Below, one piece after another: positions 1 through 9,259 of a stretch of DNA of 64,000 nucleotides; the first letter of the stretch is position 1, and every line of letters starts with the position of its first letter. The stretch comes from Rebecca billardiae RCC1528 (lineage: Eukaryota > Haptophyta): NCBI GenBank assembly GCA_965240325.2, contig OZ251223.1, forward strand, positions 1 to 64,000. Reading direction: 5' to 3'. A model generated the notes under the pieces. The model worked only from the letters and a program-made list of their open reading frames with translations. It had not been told where the DNA came from and searched no databases. Position numbers and translations under genes: made by a program.

Positions 1-2660
1 GGTGGGCTCGGCGGTGGCGTGGGCGGCGGGGACGGTGGCGGGGACGGTGGTGGCGAGGGTGGCGGCGAGGGCGGCGGCGAGGGTGGCGGCGAGGGCGGCG
101 GCGAGGGTGGCGGGCTGGGCGGCGGCGACGGCGGCGGACTGGGTGGCGGCGACGGCGGCGGGCTCGGTGGCGGCGGGCTCGGCGGCGGCGAGGGCGGCGG
201 CGAGGGCGGCGGCGAGGGCGGCGGCGAAGGCGGCGGGCTCGGTGGCGGCGACGGTGGCGGCGAGGGCGGCGGGGACGGCGGCGGCGGGCTGGGTGGTGGG
301 CTTGGAGGCGGGCTCGGCGGTGGCGATGGCGGCGGGCTCGGCGGCGGGCTCGGCGGCGGGCTCGGCGGCGGGCTCGGCGGCGGGCGGGGCGGCGGGCTGG
401 GCGGCGGCGGGCTGGGCGGAGGGCTGGGTGGCGGGGACGGCGGCGGGCTCGGCGGCGGCGGGCTCGGCGGCGGGCTGGGCGGCGGGCTCGGCGGCGGCGA
501 GGGTGGCGGCGGGCTGGGCGGCGGTGACGGCGGCGGGCTCGGCGGTGGGCTCGGAGGCGGGCTGGGCGGTGGGGCCGGTGGCGGGGACGGCGGCGGGCTC
601 GGTGGCGGCGGGCTCGGCGGCGGGCTCGGCGGCGGGCTCGGCGGCGGGCTCGGCGGTGGCGGGCTGGGCGGCGGCGACGGCGGCGGGCTCGGCGGTGGCG
701 ACGGCGGTGGCGGGCTTGGCGGTGGCGACGGCGGCGGCGACGGCGGTGGCGACGGCGGCGGGCTCGGCGGTGGCGACGGCGGCGGACTCGGCGGCGGGCT
801 CGGCGGCGGCGGGCTCGGCGGTGGGCTGGGCGGCGGGCTCGGAGGCGGGCTCGGAGGCGGCGGGCTGGGCGGCGGCGACGGCGGCGGGGAGGGCGGCGGC
901 GCTGGCGGCGGGCTCGGCGGCGGGCTCGGCGGCGGCTGCGGCGGCGGGCTCGGTGGCGGGCTCGGTGGCGGCGGGCTGGGCGGCGGGCTGGGCGGCGGGC
1001 TGGGCGGCGGGCTGGGCGGCGGCGACGGGGGCGGGCTGGGCGGAGGGCTCGGCGGCGGGCTCGGCGGCGGCGACGGCGGTGGCGGGCTCGGCGGCGGCGA
1101 GGGCGGAGGGCTCGGCGGCGGGGACGGCGGCGGGCTCGGCGGCGGCGACGGCGGCGGCGAGGGCGGCGGGCTCGGTGGCGGGCTGGGCGGGGGCGAAGGC
1201 GGCGGGCTCGGCGGGGGGCTCGGCGGTGGCGAGGGCGGCGGGCTGGGCGGCGGGGATGGCGGCGGGCTCGGCGGCGGGCCTGGCGGCGGTGAGGGCGGCG
1301 GGCTCGGCGGTGCGTGCGGCGGCGACGGCGGCGAGTTGGGCGGTGGGCTGGGCGGCGGCGAGGGCGGCGGCGGGCTCGGTGGCGGGGACGGTGGCGGGCT
1401 GGGTGGCGGCAGCGGCGGCGGAGGGCTCGGCGGCGGCGACGGCGGCGGGCTTGGCGGCGGCGACGGCGGCGGACTGGGTGGCGGGCTCGGCGGGGGCGGG
1501 CTGGGCGGCGGCGAGGGCGGCGGCGAGGGCGGCGGGCTCGGCGGCGGGCTCGGCGGCGGGCTCGGCGGCGGGCTCGGCGGAGGCGAGGGCGGCGGGCTCG
1601 GCGGCGGCGAAGGTGGCGGGCTGGGCGGCGGCGAGGGTGGCGGCGGGCTCGGCGGCGGGGACGGCGGCGGCGAGGGCGGCGGGCTCGGCGGCGGCGAGGG
1701 CGGCGGCGGGCTCGGCGGCGGGCTCGGCGGCGGGCTCGGCGGCGGGCTGGGCGGAGGCGAGGGCGGCGGGCTCGGCGGCGGCGAAGGCGGCGGAGGACTG
1801 GGGGGCGGAGATGGTGGCGGGCTCGGGGGCGGCGAGGGCGGGGGCGGGCTCGGCGGTGGGCTCGGCGGCGGTGAGGGCGGTGGGCTGGGCGGCGGCGAAG
1901 GCGGCGGGCTGGGCGGCGGCGAGGGCGGCGGGCTGGGCGGCGGTGACGGCGGCGGGCTGGGCGGCGGGCTGGGCGGCGGGCTCGGCGGTGGGCTGGGCGG
2001 TGGTGGGCTGGGCGGCGGGCTGGGCGGCGGGCTGGGCGGCGGGCTCGGCGGCGGGCTGGGCGGCGGGCTCGGCGGCGGGCTCGGCGGCGGGCTGGGTGGC
2101 GGGCTGGGCGGAGGGCTCGGCGGCGGCGAGGGCGGCGGAGAGGGTGGCGGGCTCGGCGGCGGGGAAGGCGGTGGCGCCGGCGGCGGCGGGCTCGGTGGCG
2201 GGCTGGGCGGAGGCGGGCTCGGCGGCGGGCTCGGTGGAGGGCTTGGCGGCGGGGGCGAGGGCGGGGGCGAGGGTGGCGGCGAGGGTGGTGGGCTCGGCGG
2301 TGGCGAAGGCGGCGGCGAAGGCGGCGGCGAGGGCGGCGGCGAGGGCGGTGGGCTCGGCGGCGGCGACGGCGGCGGCGGGCTCGGCGGCGGGCTCGGCGGC
2401 GGACTCGGTGGTGGCGGGCTCGGTGGTGGGCTCGGCGGCGGTGAGGGTGGCGGGCTCGGCGGCGGGCTCGGCGGCGGGGCCGGCGGCGGGGCCGGCGGTG
2501 GTGGACTCGGTGGCGGCGATGGCGGCGGGCTTGGCGGCGGCGGCGACGACGGCGGGCTTGGTGGCGGTGGGTGTGGCGGCGGGGACGGCGGCGGGTGCGG
2601 GGGGCTCGGCGGTGGCGGCGGCGTGGGCGGCGGGCTCGGCGGCGGCGTCGGGTCCGGTGG
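1..2660. repeat. 12-bp-period GC-rich minisatellite encoding SPPP units
   Basis: About 2.66 kb of GGCGGCGGGCTC-like 12-mers with interspersed GGCGGCGACGGC, GGCGGCGAGGGC and 15-mer variants. The phase stays constant throughout, so minus-strand Ser-Pro-Pro-Pro never loses frame. The plus strand also happens to be open in two frames as Gly-rich and Ala-rich products, but there the variable position flips among Leu, Asp, Glu, Ala and Arg, which does not look selected. Confidence 0.9.
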
Positions 2661-3113
2661 CATGCCCCCCGCTGCGACCAGCAGCAGCAGGCCGCAGCAC
2701 AGCCGCAGGATGCGTGGCGCGCTCGCGGGCTTGGTGCCCGGGGCGCGCTCGGCACGGCCCTGGCCGCCCGCCGTGCGCGAGGGGCGACGGCGCCCGGCGC
2801 TCCGCCAAGGAGGCGCCAGGTCGCCGCATGCCGGCAAGTGCACCGCTGGCAGACGCGCCGCCGGTGCCGAGGCTCGCGGCGGGCCACGGCGCGCGCGCGC
2901 CGTAACGCACGGCCCAGCCGCTCGGCCGCGCCTCGGCCGCGACCGGGCGGCAGCGAGGGCGCGGCGCGCGCGGGTGAGCGCGCTCGACAGGAGCAGCGTC
3001 GCGAGGCCCCAGCGTGCACACACGCGGGCGGCGGGCGCCGCCAGCACGGCCAGCGCCGCCAAGAGCGCGGCGCAGGCGGCGCGCGGGCGTGAGGGGAACG
3101 ACGATGATCCCAT
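1..3113 (-). CDS. Secreted Ser/Pro-repeat (hydroxyproline-rich-like) glycoprotein, C-terminus off left edge
   Basis: The minus strand is open from an ATG at 3113 to the window edge, at least 1,036 codons. The first 31 residues look like a signal peptide: a polar and basic start, then a hydrophobic Ala/Leu stretch (AACAALLAALAVLAAPAA). A Pro/Arg-rich linker follows, then a second hydrophobic stretch (ILRLCCGLLLLVAAGG) at 2725-2668. From about 2660 leftwards almost every residue belongs to Ser-Pro-Pro-Pro units. Serine is written both as AGC and as TCG, two codon families that one base change cannot connect, so the repeat looks selected at protein level in this frame. SPPP arrays are known from algal and plant extensin or pherophorin-type wall glycoproteins, in which proline is hydroxylated and glycosylated. 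An intron may lie between the two hydrophobic stretches, which would explain why there are two; I could not fix its borders. The globular end, if any, is outside the window. Confidence 0.7.
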   Translation of the reverse strand, partial: MGSSSFPSRPRAACAALLAALAVLAAPAARVCARWGLATLLLSSALTRARRALAAARSRPRRGRAAGPCVTARARRGPPRASAPAARLPAVHLPACGDLAPPWRSAGRRRPSRTAGGQGRAERAPGTKPASAPRILRLCCGLLLLVAAGGMPPDPTPPPSPPPTPPPPPSPPHPPPSPPPHPPPPSPPSSPPPPSPPPSPPPSPPPPAPPPAPPPSPPPSPPPSPPPSPPPSPPPPSPPPSPPPSPPPPSPPPSPPPSPPPSPPPSPPPSPPPSPPPSPPPSPPPSPPPPSPPPSPPPSPPPPSPPPSPPPPAPPPSPPPSPPPSPPPSPPPSPPPSPPPSPPPSPPPSPPPSPPPSPPPSPPPSPPPSPPPPSPPPSPPPSPPPSPPPSPPPSPPPSPPPSPPPSPPPSPPPSPPPSPPPSPPPPSPPPSPPPSPPPSPPPPSPPPSPPPSPPPSPPPSPPPSPPPSPPPPSPPPSPPPSPPPSPPPSPPPPSPPPSPPPSPPPSPPPSPPPSPPPSPPPSPPPSPPPSPPPSPPPSPPPPSPPPSPPPSPPPSPPPSPPPSPPPPLPPPSPPPSPPPSPPPPSPPPSPPPNSPPSPPHAPPSPPPSPPPGPPPSPPPSPPPSPPPSPPPSPPPSPPPSPPPSPPPSPPPSPPPSPPPSPPPSPPPSPPPSPPPSPPPPSPPPSPPPSPPPSPPPSPPPSPPPSPPPSPPPSPPPPSPPPSPPPQPPPSPPPSPPPAPPPSPPPSPPPSPPPPSPPPSPPPSPPPSPPPPSPPPSPPPSPPPSPPPSPPPSPPPSPPPSPPPPSPPPSPPPSPPPSPPPPSPPPSPPPSPPPSPPPPSPPPSPPPAPPPSPPPSPPPSPPPSPPPSPPPPSPPPSPPPSPPPSPPPPSPPPSPPPSPPPSPPPPSPPPRPPPSPPPSPPPSPPPSPPPSPPPSPPPSPPPSPPPPSPPPSPPPSPPPSPPPSPPPSPPPSPPPSPPPSPPPPSPPPSPPPSPPPSPPPSPPPSPPPSPPPSPPPSPPPSPPPSPPPSPPPTPPPSP

Positions 3114-3684
3114 CGTGTGGGTGCAAACCCCAACGAGCTACACCTGGGCAGCCGCGAGCCCGCTGTCACTTCATCTGGACCCCCCTGTAGTGCAGTCTTA
3201 AGGCAGCGGGGTAATGACCGGTCAGGAACTTATTCCTGGAGATTCTCGGTATCCAACCACCCGACTGCTTGGTACGCGCAAGCTCAACATTGCTATTCGC
3301 CCGTCGGTCATCAAAGGAATCTTTCGGCGTCGCCCGTGACAGCTGTCCATCAGACCGACACTGGTCACTGCGAGCAGTATGCGGAGTATGCCCCCGAGTG
3401 TGATAAGCCTGCTACGGCGCGCCGCCGGCGGGTCCGATATATATGCTGTACAGTAGTGCAGCTTGAGTAGAAGTGATGGCATGCTCCGAAGGCACCGCTG
3501 CAGGAGCGGCCCGTCTGGCGGCCAGCACTGACAGTGGCAAGTGGCGCAGTATCATGCTTCAAGCAGTAGGGCTGGTGCAGACGTGAGCGCCCGGCGCCGC
3601 GCACGGGTGACGGGGCGGCGCGGCCCAGGCGCTCACATGTGGGGCGGCGGGCTGAACGGAAGGACACGCGTCGCGACGCGCACG
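3114..3684. other. Intergenic: 5' side of SPPP gene, 3' side of RING-CH gene
   Basis: Base composition falls towards neutral, especially at 3180-3540, compared with the flanking genes. A short AT patch (GATATATATGCTG) lies near 3436. It could hold promoter elements of the minus-strand SPPP gene. No coding exon or RNA gene was recognised. Confidence 0.5.
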
Positions 3685-4935
3685 TCAGCGCCCGAAGATG
3701 GCGATGGGGGGCACGTCGATGTGAGCGTGTCGGCGGCTGGCGGGCGCCGCCTGCACGATGCGCGCGGCCTGCGGCGACGCGTCCGCTCGGGCTCCGGCCT
3801 CTGGCGGCGCCGCCGGCGCGGCGGCGGCCGCCGCGCCCTCGCCGGCCGCGTCCGCGGCCTCGAGGTCCTCGCCCGGCTCCTCGCCCGCGCCCGCGGGCGC
3901 GGGCCGCGGCGAGCGCGGCGCGCCGATCCCCACGTGCACGATCACCGCCGAGCTGGGCGCGAGCTCGGCCTCCGTCTCGCTCAGCGGGCGCGTGCGCGCC
4001 GCCTCGCGCGTCGGCTGCACCACTTCGCGGAAGAAGCGCTCGTCGTCGTAGGCTTGCGGGTCGGCGGCGGCGCGCGCGGCGCGGACGCGCCTCGCGCGCG
4101 CGTTGTTGATGCACGACGCGATCAGCAGCACCACGAGGCACAGCCACACCAGCTGCGCGAACAGCGGCCCGCCCGCGCGCATGGCGAGCAGCAGGAAGAG
4201 AGTGAAGCCGGCGCAGAACACGAGGAACATCTGCAGGAACGCGCCGTACCGGCGGTACGCGCGGGTCCAGAGCGAGGGCTGCGGCGGCGGCGGCGCCTGG
4301 ACGAGCGCCGCCGCGATCGGCAGCGTGTACGGCTGCGCGCACACCTGGCACGTCAGCCGCTCCTCCAGCGAGTGCGCCCTGCGCGCGCGGCTGTTGAGCA
4401 TCTTCTCCAGGCACACGCGGTGCACGCGCGTCGACGCGCACGCGCACAGCTCGCGGAGGAGCTCGCCGCTCTCGTCGCTCGCGCCGTCGAAGCAGATGTA
4501 GCAGAGCGCGTCGTCCTCGTCCTCCGAGCCGGCGCCGGCCCTCGCCGCGATCGGCTTCGCGCCCGCGCTCGGCTCGGCCGCGCCCGCCGCGCCCGCCACC
4601 GGCGAGGCCGAGGCCGCGACCGCCTCGGGCGCGGCCGCGAGCACCGCGGGCTGGTCGGCGCCGTCCGCCGCAGCTGGCGCGGTCCCACCCGCGGCGTGCT
4701 CGCCCACGGGCTCGCCCGCCTCGGCGGCGGGCGCCGCTGCCGCCTCGGGCGCGGCCGCGCGCCCCTCCTCGAGCGCCGCCGACGCCGACGAGTCCTCCTT
4801 GTCGTCGGCCCCGCGCGCACCGTCCGCCGAGGTGCCGGAGCCGCCACCAAAGGAGCCGAAGAGCCAGCCGAGCATGCTGCCCGCCGAGCGGTCGATGCGC
4901 TCGACGCCCACCGTTGTGTCGTCGCGCGCGGCCAT
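3685..4935 (-). CDS. RING-CH (MARCH-type) membrane E3 ubiquitin ligase-like protein
   Basis: The 416-residue protein starts at MAARDDTT (ATG at 4935). The frame is open further upstream to 5292, but that extension is not conserved-looking. Residues 1-140 are Ala/Gly/acidic low complexity. A complete C4HC3 RING-CH finger follows, with metal ligands C145, C148, C164, C166, H172, C175, C196 and C199. Two hydrophobic segments at about 231-251 and 257-275 come next, then a cytosolic Ala-rich tail. This order, RING-CH followed by two membrane spans, is that of MARCH-family ligases, which ubiquitinate membrane proteins using an E2 bound to the finger. The substrate cannot be told. No intron is needed. 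It is distinct from the larger Doa10-like ligase at 53.9-60.0 kb. Confidence 0.8.
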   Translation of the reverse strand: MAARDDTTVGVERIDRSAGSMLGWLFGSFGGGSGTSADGARGADDKEDSSASAALEEGRAAAPEAAAAPAAEAGEPVGEHAAGGTAPAAADGADQPAVLAAAPEAVAASASPVAGAAGAAEPSAGAKPIAARAGAGSEDEDDALCYICFDGASDESGELLRELCACASTRVHRVCLEKMLNSRARRAHSLEERLTCQVCAQPYTLPIAAALVQAPPPPQPSLWTRAYRRYGAFLQMFLVFCAGFTLFLLLAMRAGGPLFAQLVWLCLVVLLIASCINNARARRVRAARAAADPQAYDDERFFREVVQPTREAARTRPLSETEAELAPSSAVIVHVGIGAPRSPRPAPAGAGEEPGEDLEAADAAGEGAAAAAAPAAPPEAGARADASPQAARIVQAAPASRRHAHIDVPPIAIFGR

Positions 4936-6327
4936 ATGCGGGTGGTTCTTGGGAAGATGGCCGCCCACTCTGCTTGCGCGCTGGGGCTCCCAACTTGCAC
5001 ACTGCGAGTTCAGACGCCGAACATCACTGTTGAGTGATGACCAAACTGAATACACGTCCCAACGCTCAGACGATGAATAGTGCGCAGCGCCGCGCGGGTA
5101 CCTCGAAATGGCCGGCCGCGCGCCCGGAGCCAGTGGAGGGCGCGAATGTCCGGATCCAGAGCGGCCTTGCTTCGCCGTCCCGAAAGAGCCATCTCGCGGA
5201 GGCCGCGACGGTGCCACCCGTTGGCTCGGCAGGTCTGCATGCTGCCGGGCGGAGGGGCACTGCCCTTCTGCTTCAACTCCCCAACGACGCATTGCACCTA
5301 CGTAGCGTCTGCTGCTCCTCCGAGTAGGCTTGCGTGGCTTTTCACGACGCTTGGCGCACCTGGAGGCGCGACCGCGAGTGGTGCGTCAAGCGAGTGGCCA
5401 AGCGGCGCCCGGTCGGTTGGCGCGACCTACACGCATCCATGTCGTGCAGCGGCCCCGGCGATGCAGGCCATTCCAGACAGAATAATGGTCCCAAAGCTCC
5501 TGCTCACTGGGAGCCCTCGCTCCCCTGGGGCGCTCGTGGCAAAAGGTTGCTGGGCGACAGAGGCGCGCAGCGCCGTACACATCACCGCTGGCTTGGTCGC
5601 CACGGGCGGGCGCGATGTCGACAAGTCAGGGGAGAGGGGAGAGGGGCTGGAAAACAGAGGCGCTGGCCAGCAAGCGGTCGGAGGTCGCTGTGCTGCGCCG
5701 GCGGGCTGATCCTCCGAAATGGGATCGATTGACGAGCTCACCGAATGGAGCACGGGCCGACGCCATCTCGGCTTCGGCGCCATCTCCCTTCACCCTTGCT
5801 AGTTGCTGCGGCGAGTTCCTCCGACTCAGAGTCCGACTCCGAGCTGCCGTTGGGCACTCCCGCCTTGATGCGCGCAGAGTCCGGTGCACCACGGGATATA
5901 GAATATATTATATATATGTGCCGATATACTCGTCGTTCAGCGGTGTGCGGAGCCCATCGGCATCACGCGCGCGGCGCGCAGCTCAATCAGCGCACCGTCT
6001 ACCCCACTACCCTCGCCACCCGCCGGCGCGCCACGCCCCGCGCAGCGCGAGCTCCGGCGGCTGCTCCAGCACCTCCCGGTGCTGCGACACGAGGCTGCAT
6101 GCGCAGCCCGTGCACACAGCCGCGCACTCGGCACAGCACGGGCTGCTGGGACCGGGCCTCGGTGGCTGGTACCTGGCGGCGCGGCCTGCTGAGAGCAGGC
6201 CGCCGCCCGCTCTCTCACACGCTCTCCTGAAAGGAGGGCGTGTGAGAGTGCTCGCCGCTGCTCTCGCACTCAAACGTCGCGCTCGCAAGCCTGCGCGTGA
6301 GCACCGAACCCGCCACTAGCCGGTCGC
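4936..6327. other. Intergenic, mostly unexplained, with 3' hairpins near the RCC1 gene
   Basis: This 1.4-kb spacer lies 5' of the RING-CH gene and 3' of the F-box/RCC1 gene. GC is high but codon structure is weak. An AT island (ATATATTATATATATG) sits near 5905. A Cys-rich minus-strand stretch at about 6130-6090 (CCAECAAVCTGCAC) resembles a zinc motif by chance or may be an exon remnant; nothing around it supports a gene. Two strong hairpins are listed separately. Confidence 0.45.
6181..6248 (-). other. Two adjacent perfect or near-perfect hairpins 3' of the RCC1 gene
   Basis: The first hairpin (6181-6203) has a perfect 10-bp stem, GCGGCCTGCT with AGCAGGCCGC, around loop GAG. The second (6212-6248) has an 11-bp outer stem, CTCTCACACGC with GCGTGTGAGAG, continuing into a 6-bp inner stem with one G-U pair around loop GAA: 17 pairs with a 3-nt loop. 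Both lie 80-150 bp past the stop codon of the minus-strand gene, where an mRNA 3' end is expected. A 3'-processing or stability element is possible; so is a small mobile-element footprint. Confidence 0.6.
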
Positions 6328-7755
6328 TCAGCGCAGGCCACAGCGCAGGGGCGGCAGCTGCACCACGCGCTGCGGCACCCGCTGCCCTCCGCCATCTACG
6401 CCCACGCCCAGGCCGAGCGCGCCCGAGCGGCAGCCGCACGCGTGCACGCCTGCACCCGCCGTCACGTAGAGGGCGAGCTCTCCGCCGAGTGAGCACTCGA
6501 GCACGCGCGCATGCGCCAGGCCCTCCACCCGCTCGGGCAGCGTGCAATTTATTCGGTGCCCCAGCCCCAGCTGGCCCCAGTCGTTGAGCCCAAACGTGTG
6601 CACACTGCCGTCCGCGCACACCACCGCGCTGCTGCGCTCGCCCGCGCTGGCGCGCACGGCCCGCATGCCGCCCAGTGCGTCGATGCGTGTGGGCACCAGG
6701 CGATCCGCATCGTCATCACCGTGGCCGCCACCAGACCTGTCTCCGAAGGAGTGCACGCCGCCCGCTGCGTCCACCAACAGGCTGTGGAACTCGCCCGCGC
6801 TCACGTGCACAGCGCGCACGCCCACGAGCGCCTCGATGCGCCTCGGCGTGCGTTGATCCTGCTCGTCACCGTGGCCAAGGCTGCCATGCTCGCCAGACCC
6901 ACACGAGTACACGGCGCCGCACGCCGAGAGCAGCAGCGTGTGCCACCCCCCGCCAGAGATTCCGCCCACGCGCACGCCGTCCAGCGCCTCGATGCGCGTC
7001 GGCTCCCACCGGTCCTTCTTGTCGCCGTGGCCGAGCTGGCCCCAGTGGTTGAAGCCCCAGCTGTACGCCACACCGGCGGCTGTGAGCGCGAGGCTGTGGT
7101 CCCAACCGACTGCAACGCCGACGACGAGCTCCGCGCCCAGCGCCGCCACCTGCACGAACGCCCGTCGCTCAGCCTTGTCGCCCACGCCCAGCTGGCCGCA
7201 GTTGTTGCGGCCGCACGCGTACACGGCGCCCGCCTCGCTCAGCGCAAGCAGGTGCTCGTCGCCGGCAGCCACTGCACGCACGCGCACCGCACCGAGCGAG
7301 GGCACGCGCGTCGGCACGAGCACGTCTGCACCCCTGCTGAGCTCGGGATGGCCCAGCGGCTTGCCGCACGTGTGCACGCCGCCGTCCGCGTCGACAAACG
7401 CGCTGAACGCCTCGTCTATCGCTCCACCTCCACCGGAGGCTGCGCTGTGCGCGTGCGCGTGCGCGAGCTCGACGATATGCTCGCGCGCGAGCAGCTCCTC
7501 CGTCCACGTGGACACGCCGGCGGGCAGCGCACTCGGCAGCGCGGCCTCGTGCCCGCGCGCGCGCGCGCGCTCGCGCAGCGCGTGCTCGAGCGGCGCGCCG
7601 CGGAAGACGCGCGCGGCGACGTTGGCGGCGGCGAGGTCGCGCACGTTATCGAGGTGGGCGAGAATGCGCGCGACCAGCTCGGGCGGCAGGTCGGTCAGCG
7701 GCACGGCCGCCGCTGCCAAGCGCGCCTCGGGGCTCGCGAACGTCGTTGGTGCCAT
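6328..7755 (-). CDS. F-box / RCC1-repeat protein, copy 1
   Basis: This 475-residue protein starts at MAPTTFASPEA (ATG at 7755), chosen because the paralogues at 45-48 kb start at the equivalent place; the frame stays open 14 codons further. Residues 20-55 (LTDLPPELVARILAHLDNVRDLAAA...) have the F-box pattern used to bind SKP1 in SCF ubiquitin ligases. Residues from about 120 to the end hold roughly six RCC1-type blades, recognisable by repeated HSLALTxxGxxYSWG and GQLGxGD motifs. RCC1 propellers serve as exchange factors or protein-binding platforms; with an F-box, substrate recruitment is likelier than Ran exchange. It is a clearly diverged paralogue of the pair at 45.3-48.5 kb. The 196-bp gap to the next gene suggests a shared promoter. 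Confidence 0.85.
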   Translation of the reverse strand: MAPTTFASPEARLAAAAVPLTDLPPELVARILAHLDNVRDLAAANVAARVFRGAPLEHALRERARARGHEAALPSALPAGVSTWTEELLAREHIVELAHAHAHSAASGGGGAIDEAFSAFVDADGGVHTCGKPLGHPELSRGADVLVPTRVPSLGAVRVRAVAAGDEHLLALSEAGAVYACGRNNCGQLGVGDKAERRAFVQVAALGAELVVGVAVGWDHSLALTAAGVAYSWGFNHWGQLGHGDKKDRWEPTRIEALDGVRVGGISGGGWHTLLLSACGAVYSCGSGEHGSLGHGDEQDQRTPRRIEALVGVRAVHVSAGEFHSLLVDAAGGVHSFGDRSGGGHGDDDADRLVPTRIDALGGMRAVRASAGERSSAVVCADGSVHTFGLNDWGQLGLGHRINCTLPERVEGLAHARVLECSLGGELALYVTAGAGVHACGCRSGALGLGVGVDGGGQRVPQRVVQLPPLRCGLR

Positions 7756-7951
7756 CAAGCCGGCGGTCGCGCCAGTCGCCACCGCTAGCGCGCGCACCGC
7801 GCGAAGGACGGCGGTTGGCGTTGGCGGTTGGCCGATGTTTTTTTGTTTTTATTCCGCGGGGAGCCACGCGCCCGGAATTTTAATTACCTGCCACGCGGCG
7901 GCCGCATCGCGCCCACGTCCACCGGCTCCATCGACCAGCGCGCGCCGCAGC
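7756..7951. promoter_or_regulatory. Divergent promoter region, RCC1 gene / aminotransferase
   Basis: 196 bp separate two divergent ATGs. In a GC-rich setting it contains a T-rich tract (TTTTTTTGTTTTTATT near 7838) and an AATTTTAATTACC patch near 7876, the only AT-rich DNA for kilobases. Position and composition suggest a bidirectional core promoter. No specific factor site was recognised. Confidence 0.45.
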
Positions 7952-9259
7952 ATGGGCGCGGCGGGGCGGCTGCTCGGCGCGTCGCGCCGCTCGGCGATCC
8001 CGTCGTTCAAGGTGATGGACGTGCTCGCGCGCGCGCGCGCGCTCGAGCAGGCGGGCGAGCGCGTGTACCACCTCGAGGTCGGGCAGCCGCAGGCGGGCGC
8101 GCCCGAGCCGGCGATCGCGGCGGCGCGCGCGGCGCTCGCCGGGCCGTCGGCGGCGCTGGGGTACACGGACACGCGCGGGATCCCGGCGCTGCGCGAGGCG
8201 ATCGTGCGCATGTGCGAGACGCGGTACGCCGCGCGCGTCGACGCCTCGCGCGTGCACGTCACCACGGGCTCCTCGTCCGCGTTCCAGCTCGCGTTCACCG
8301 CGTGCTTCGACGCGGGCGACGCGGTCGCGGTGACGCCCGCGACGTACCCGTGCTACCGCAACGTGCTCCTCGCGCTGGGGTGCGAGGTGGTCGTGCTACC
8401 CGCCTCGCCCGCGTGCAAGTTCACCGCCGCCGCGCCCGAGCTGCGCGCGTGCGCGTCGGCGCGCGCCGCGGCCGGGCTCGCGCCGCTCGCGGGCGCCGTG
8501 ATCGCCTCGCCGTCCAACCCGACGGGCGTGACGCTCTCGCGCGCGGAGGTGCGCGAGCTGTGCGTCGCGTCGCGCGAGCTGGGCGTGCGGCTCGTCTCCG
8601 ACGAGATCTACCACGGGCTGCACCACACGCCCGAGCCGTGCGCCTCCGCGCTCGCCGAGGACGGCGGTGCGGACGGCGCGCGCTCGGCCGAGCTCGCGCC
8701 GCGCGAGGGCGGCCCTGTGGTGATCGGCTCCTTCTCCAAGTACCACTGCATGACGGGGTGGCGCGTGGGCTGGATGGCGGTGCCGCCCGAGCTGGACGAC
8801 GCGGTGCTCCGCCTCGCGCAGTCGTACGCCATCTGCGCGCCCGCCATCGGCCAGCACGCCGCGCTGGGCGCGCTCTCAGACGAGGCGCGCCCCGAGCTGC
8901 AGAGGCTTGCGCAGCGGTACACGGCCAACCGCGCGCGCGTGCTCGCCGGGCTCAGGGCGCTCGGCGTGGCGGAGGCGGACGTGGCGCCGGCGGACGGCGC
9001 GTTCTACGCGTACGCCGACGTGGGCGCGGCGCTCGCCGCGCGCGCCGCGCGCGGCGTGCCCACGCCCGCCACCGCGGACGCGCTGTGCGCCGCGCTGCTC
9101 GAGGACGCCAGCACGCGCGTCGCCATCACGCCCGGCGCCGACTTTGAGGACCCGGCCTCCGGGCTGGGCGAGCGGCGCGTGCGCGTGAGCTACGCGGGCT
9201 CGGAGGCCGAGGTGGACGAGGCGATGTCGCGCATCGAGCGCTGGTGGGCGGCGCAGTAG
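7952..9259 (+). CDS. Class I/II PLP-dependent aminotransferase
   Basis: The 435-residue intronless ORF has the full fold-type I aminotransferase signature. A GSSSAF phosphate-cup motif lies at about 106-111. SPSNPTG supplies N189. SDEIY supplies D217, which pairs with the pyridine nitrogen. SFSKYHCMTGWRVGW supplies K263, the Schiff-base lysine, and a following Arg. RVRVSYAG near the C-terminus supplies the substrate-carboxylate Arg. The start MGAAGRLLGASRRSAIPSFK could double as a weak mitochondrial presequence, but the conserved fold begins almost at once, so it may be cytosolic. The family transfers amino groups between amino acids and 2-oxo acids; donor preference (aspartate, alanine, aromatic or other) cannot be read from the sequence. 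It lies divergently from the RCC1 gene and has typical host codon use. Confidence 0.9.
   Translation: MGAAGRLLGASRRSAIPSFKVMDVLARARALEQAGERVYHLEVGQPQAGAPEPAIAAARAALAGPSAALGYTDTRGIPALREAIVRMCETRYAARVDASRVHVTTGSSSAFQLAFTACFDAGDAVAVTPATYPCYRNVLLALGCEVVVLPASPACKFTAAAPELRACASARAAAGLAPLAGAVIASPSNPTGVTLSRAEVRELCVASRELGVRLVSDEIYHGLHHTPEPCASALAEDGGADGARSAELAPREGGPVVIGSFSKYHCMTGWRVGWMAVPPELDDAVLRLAQSYAICAPAIGQHAALGALSDEARPELQRLAQRYTANRARVLAGLRALGVAEADVAPADGAFYAYADVGAALAARAARGVPTPATADALCAALLEDASTRVAITPGADFEDPASGLGERRVRVSYAGSEAEVDEAMSRIERWWAAQ

Noticed and set aside
1-2660. CRISPR array at the left repeat
   Set aside because: There are no unique spacers, the period is 12 bp and the sequence is coding-like; the genome is eukaryotic.
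2-3201. Plus-strand Gly-rich (1,060-codon) and Ala-rich (967-codon) ORFs over the left repeat
   Set aside because: Their variable positions change among unrelated residues, while the minus strand keeps serine. No signal peptide or domain is present.
6007-6288. Cys-rich minus-strand ORF (CCAECAAVCTGCAC)
   Set aside because: Short, overlaps the hairpins, and has no supporting domain or splice signals. It could be chance.
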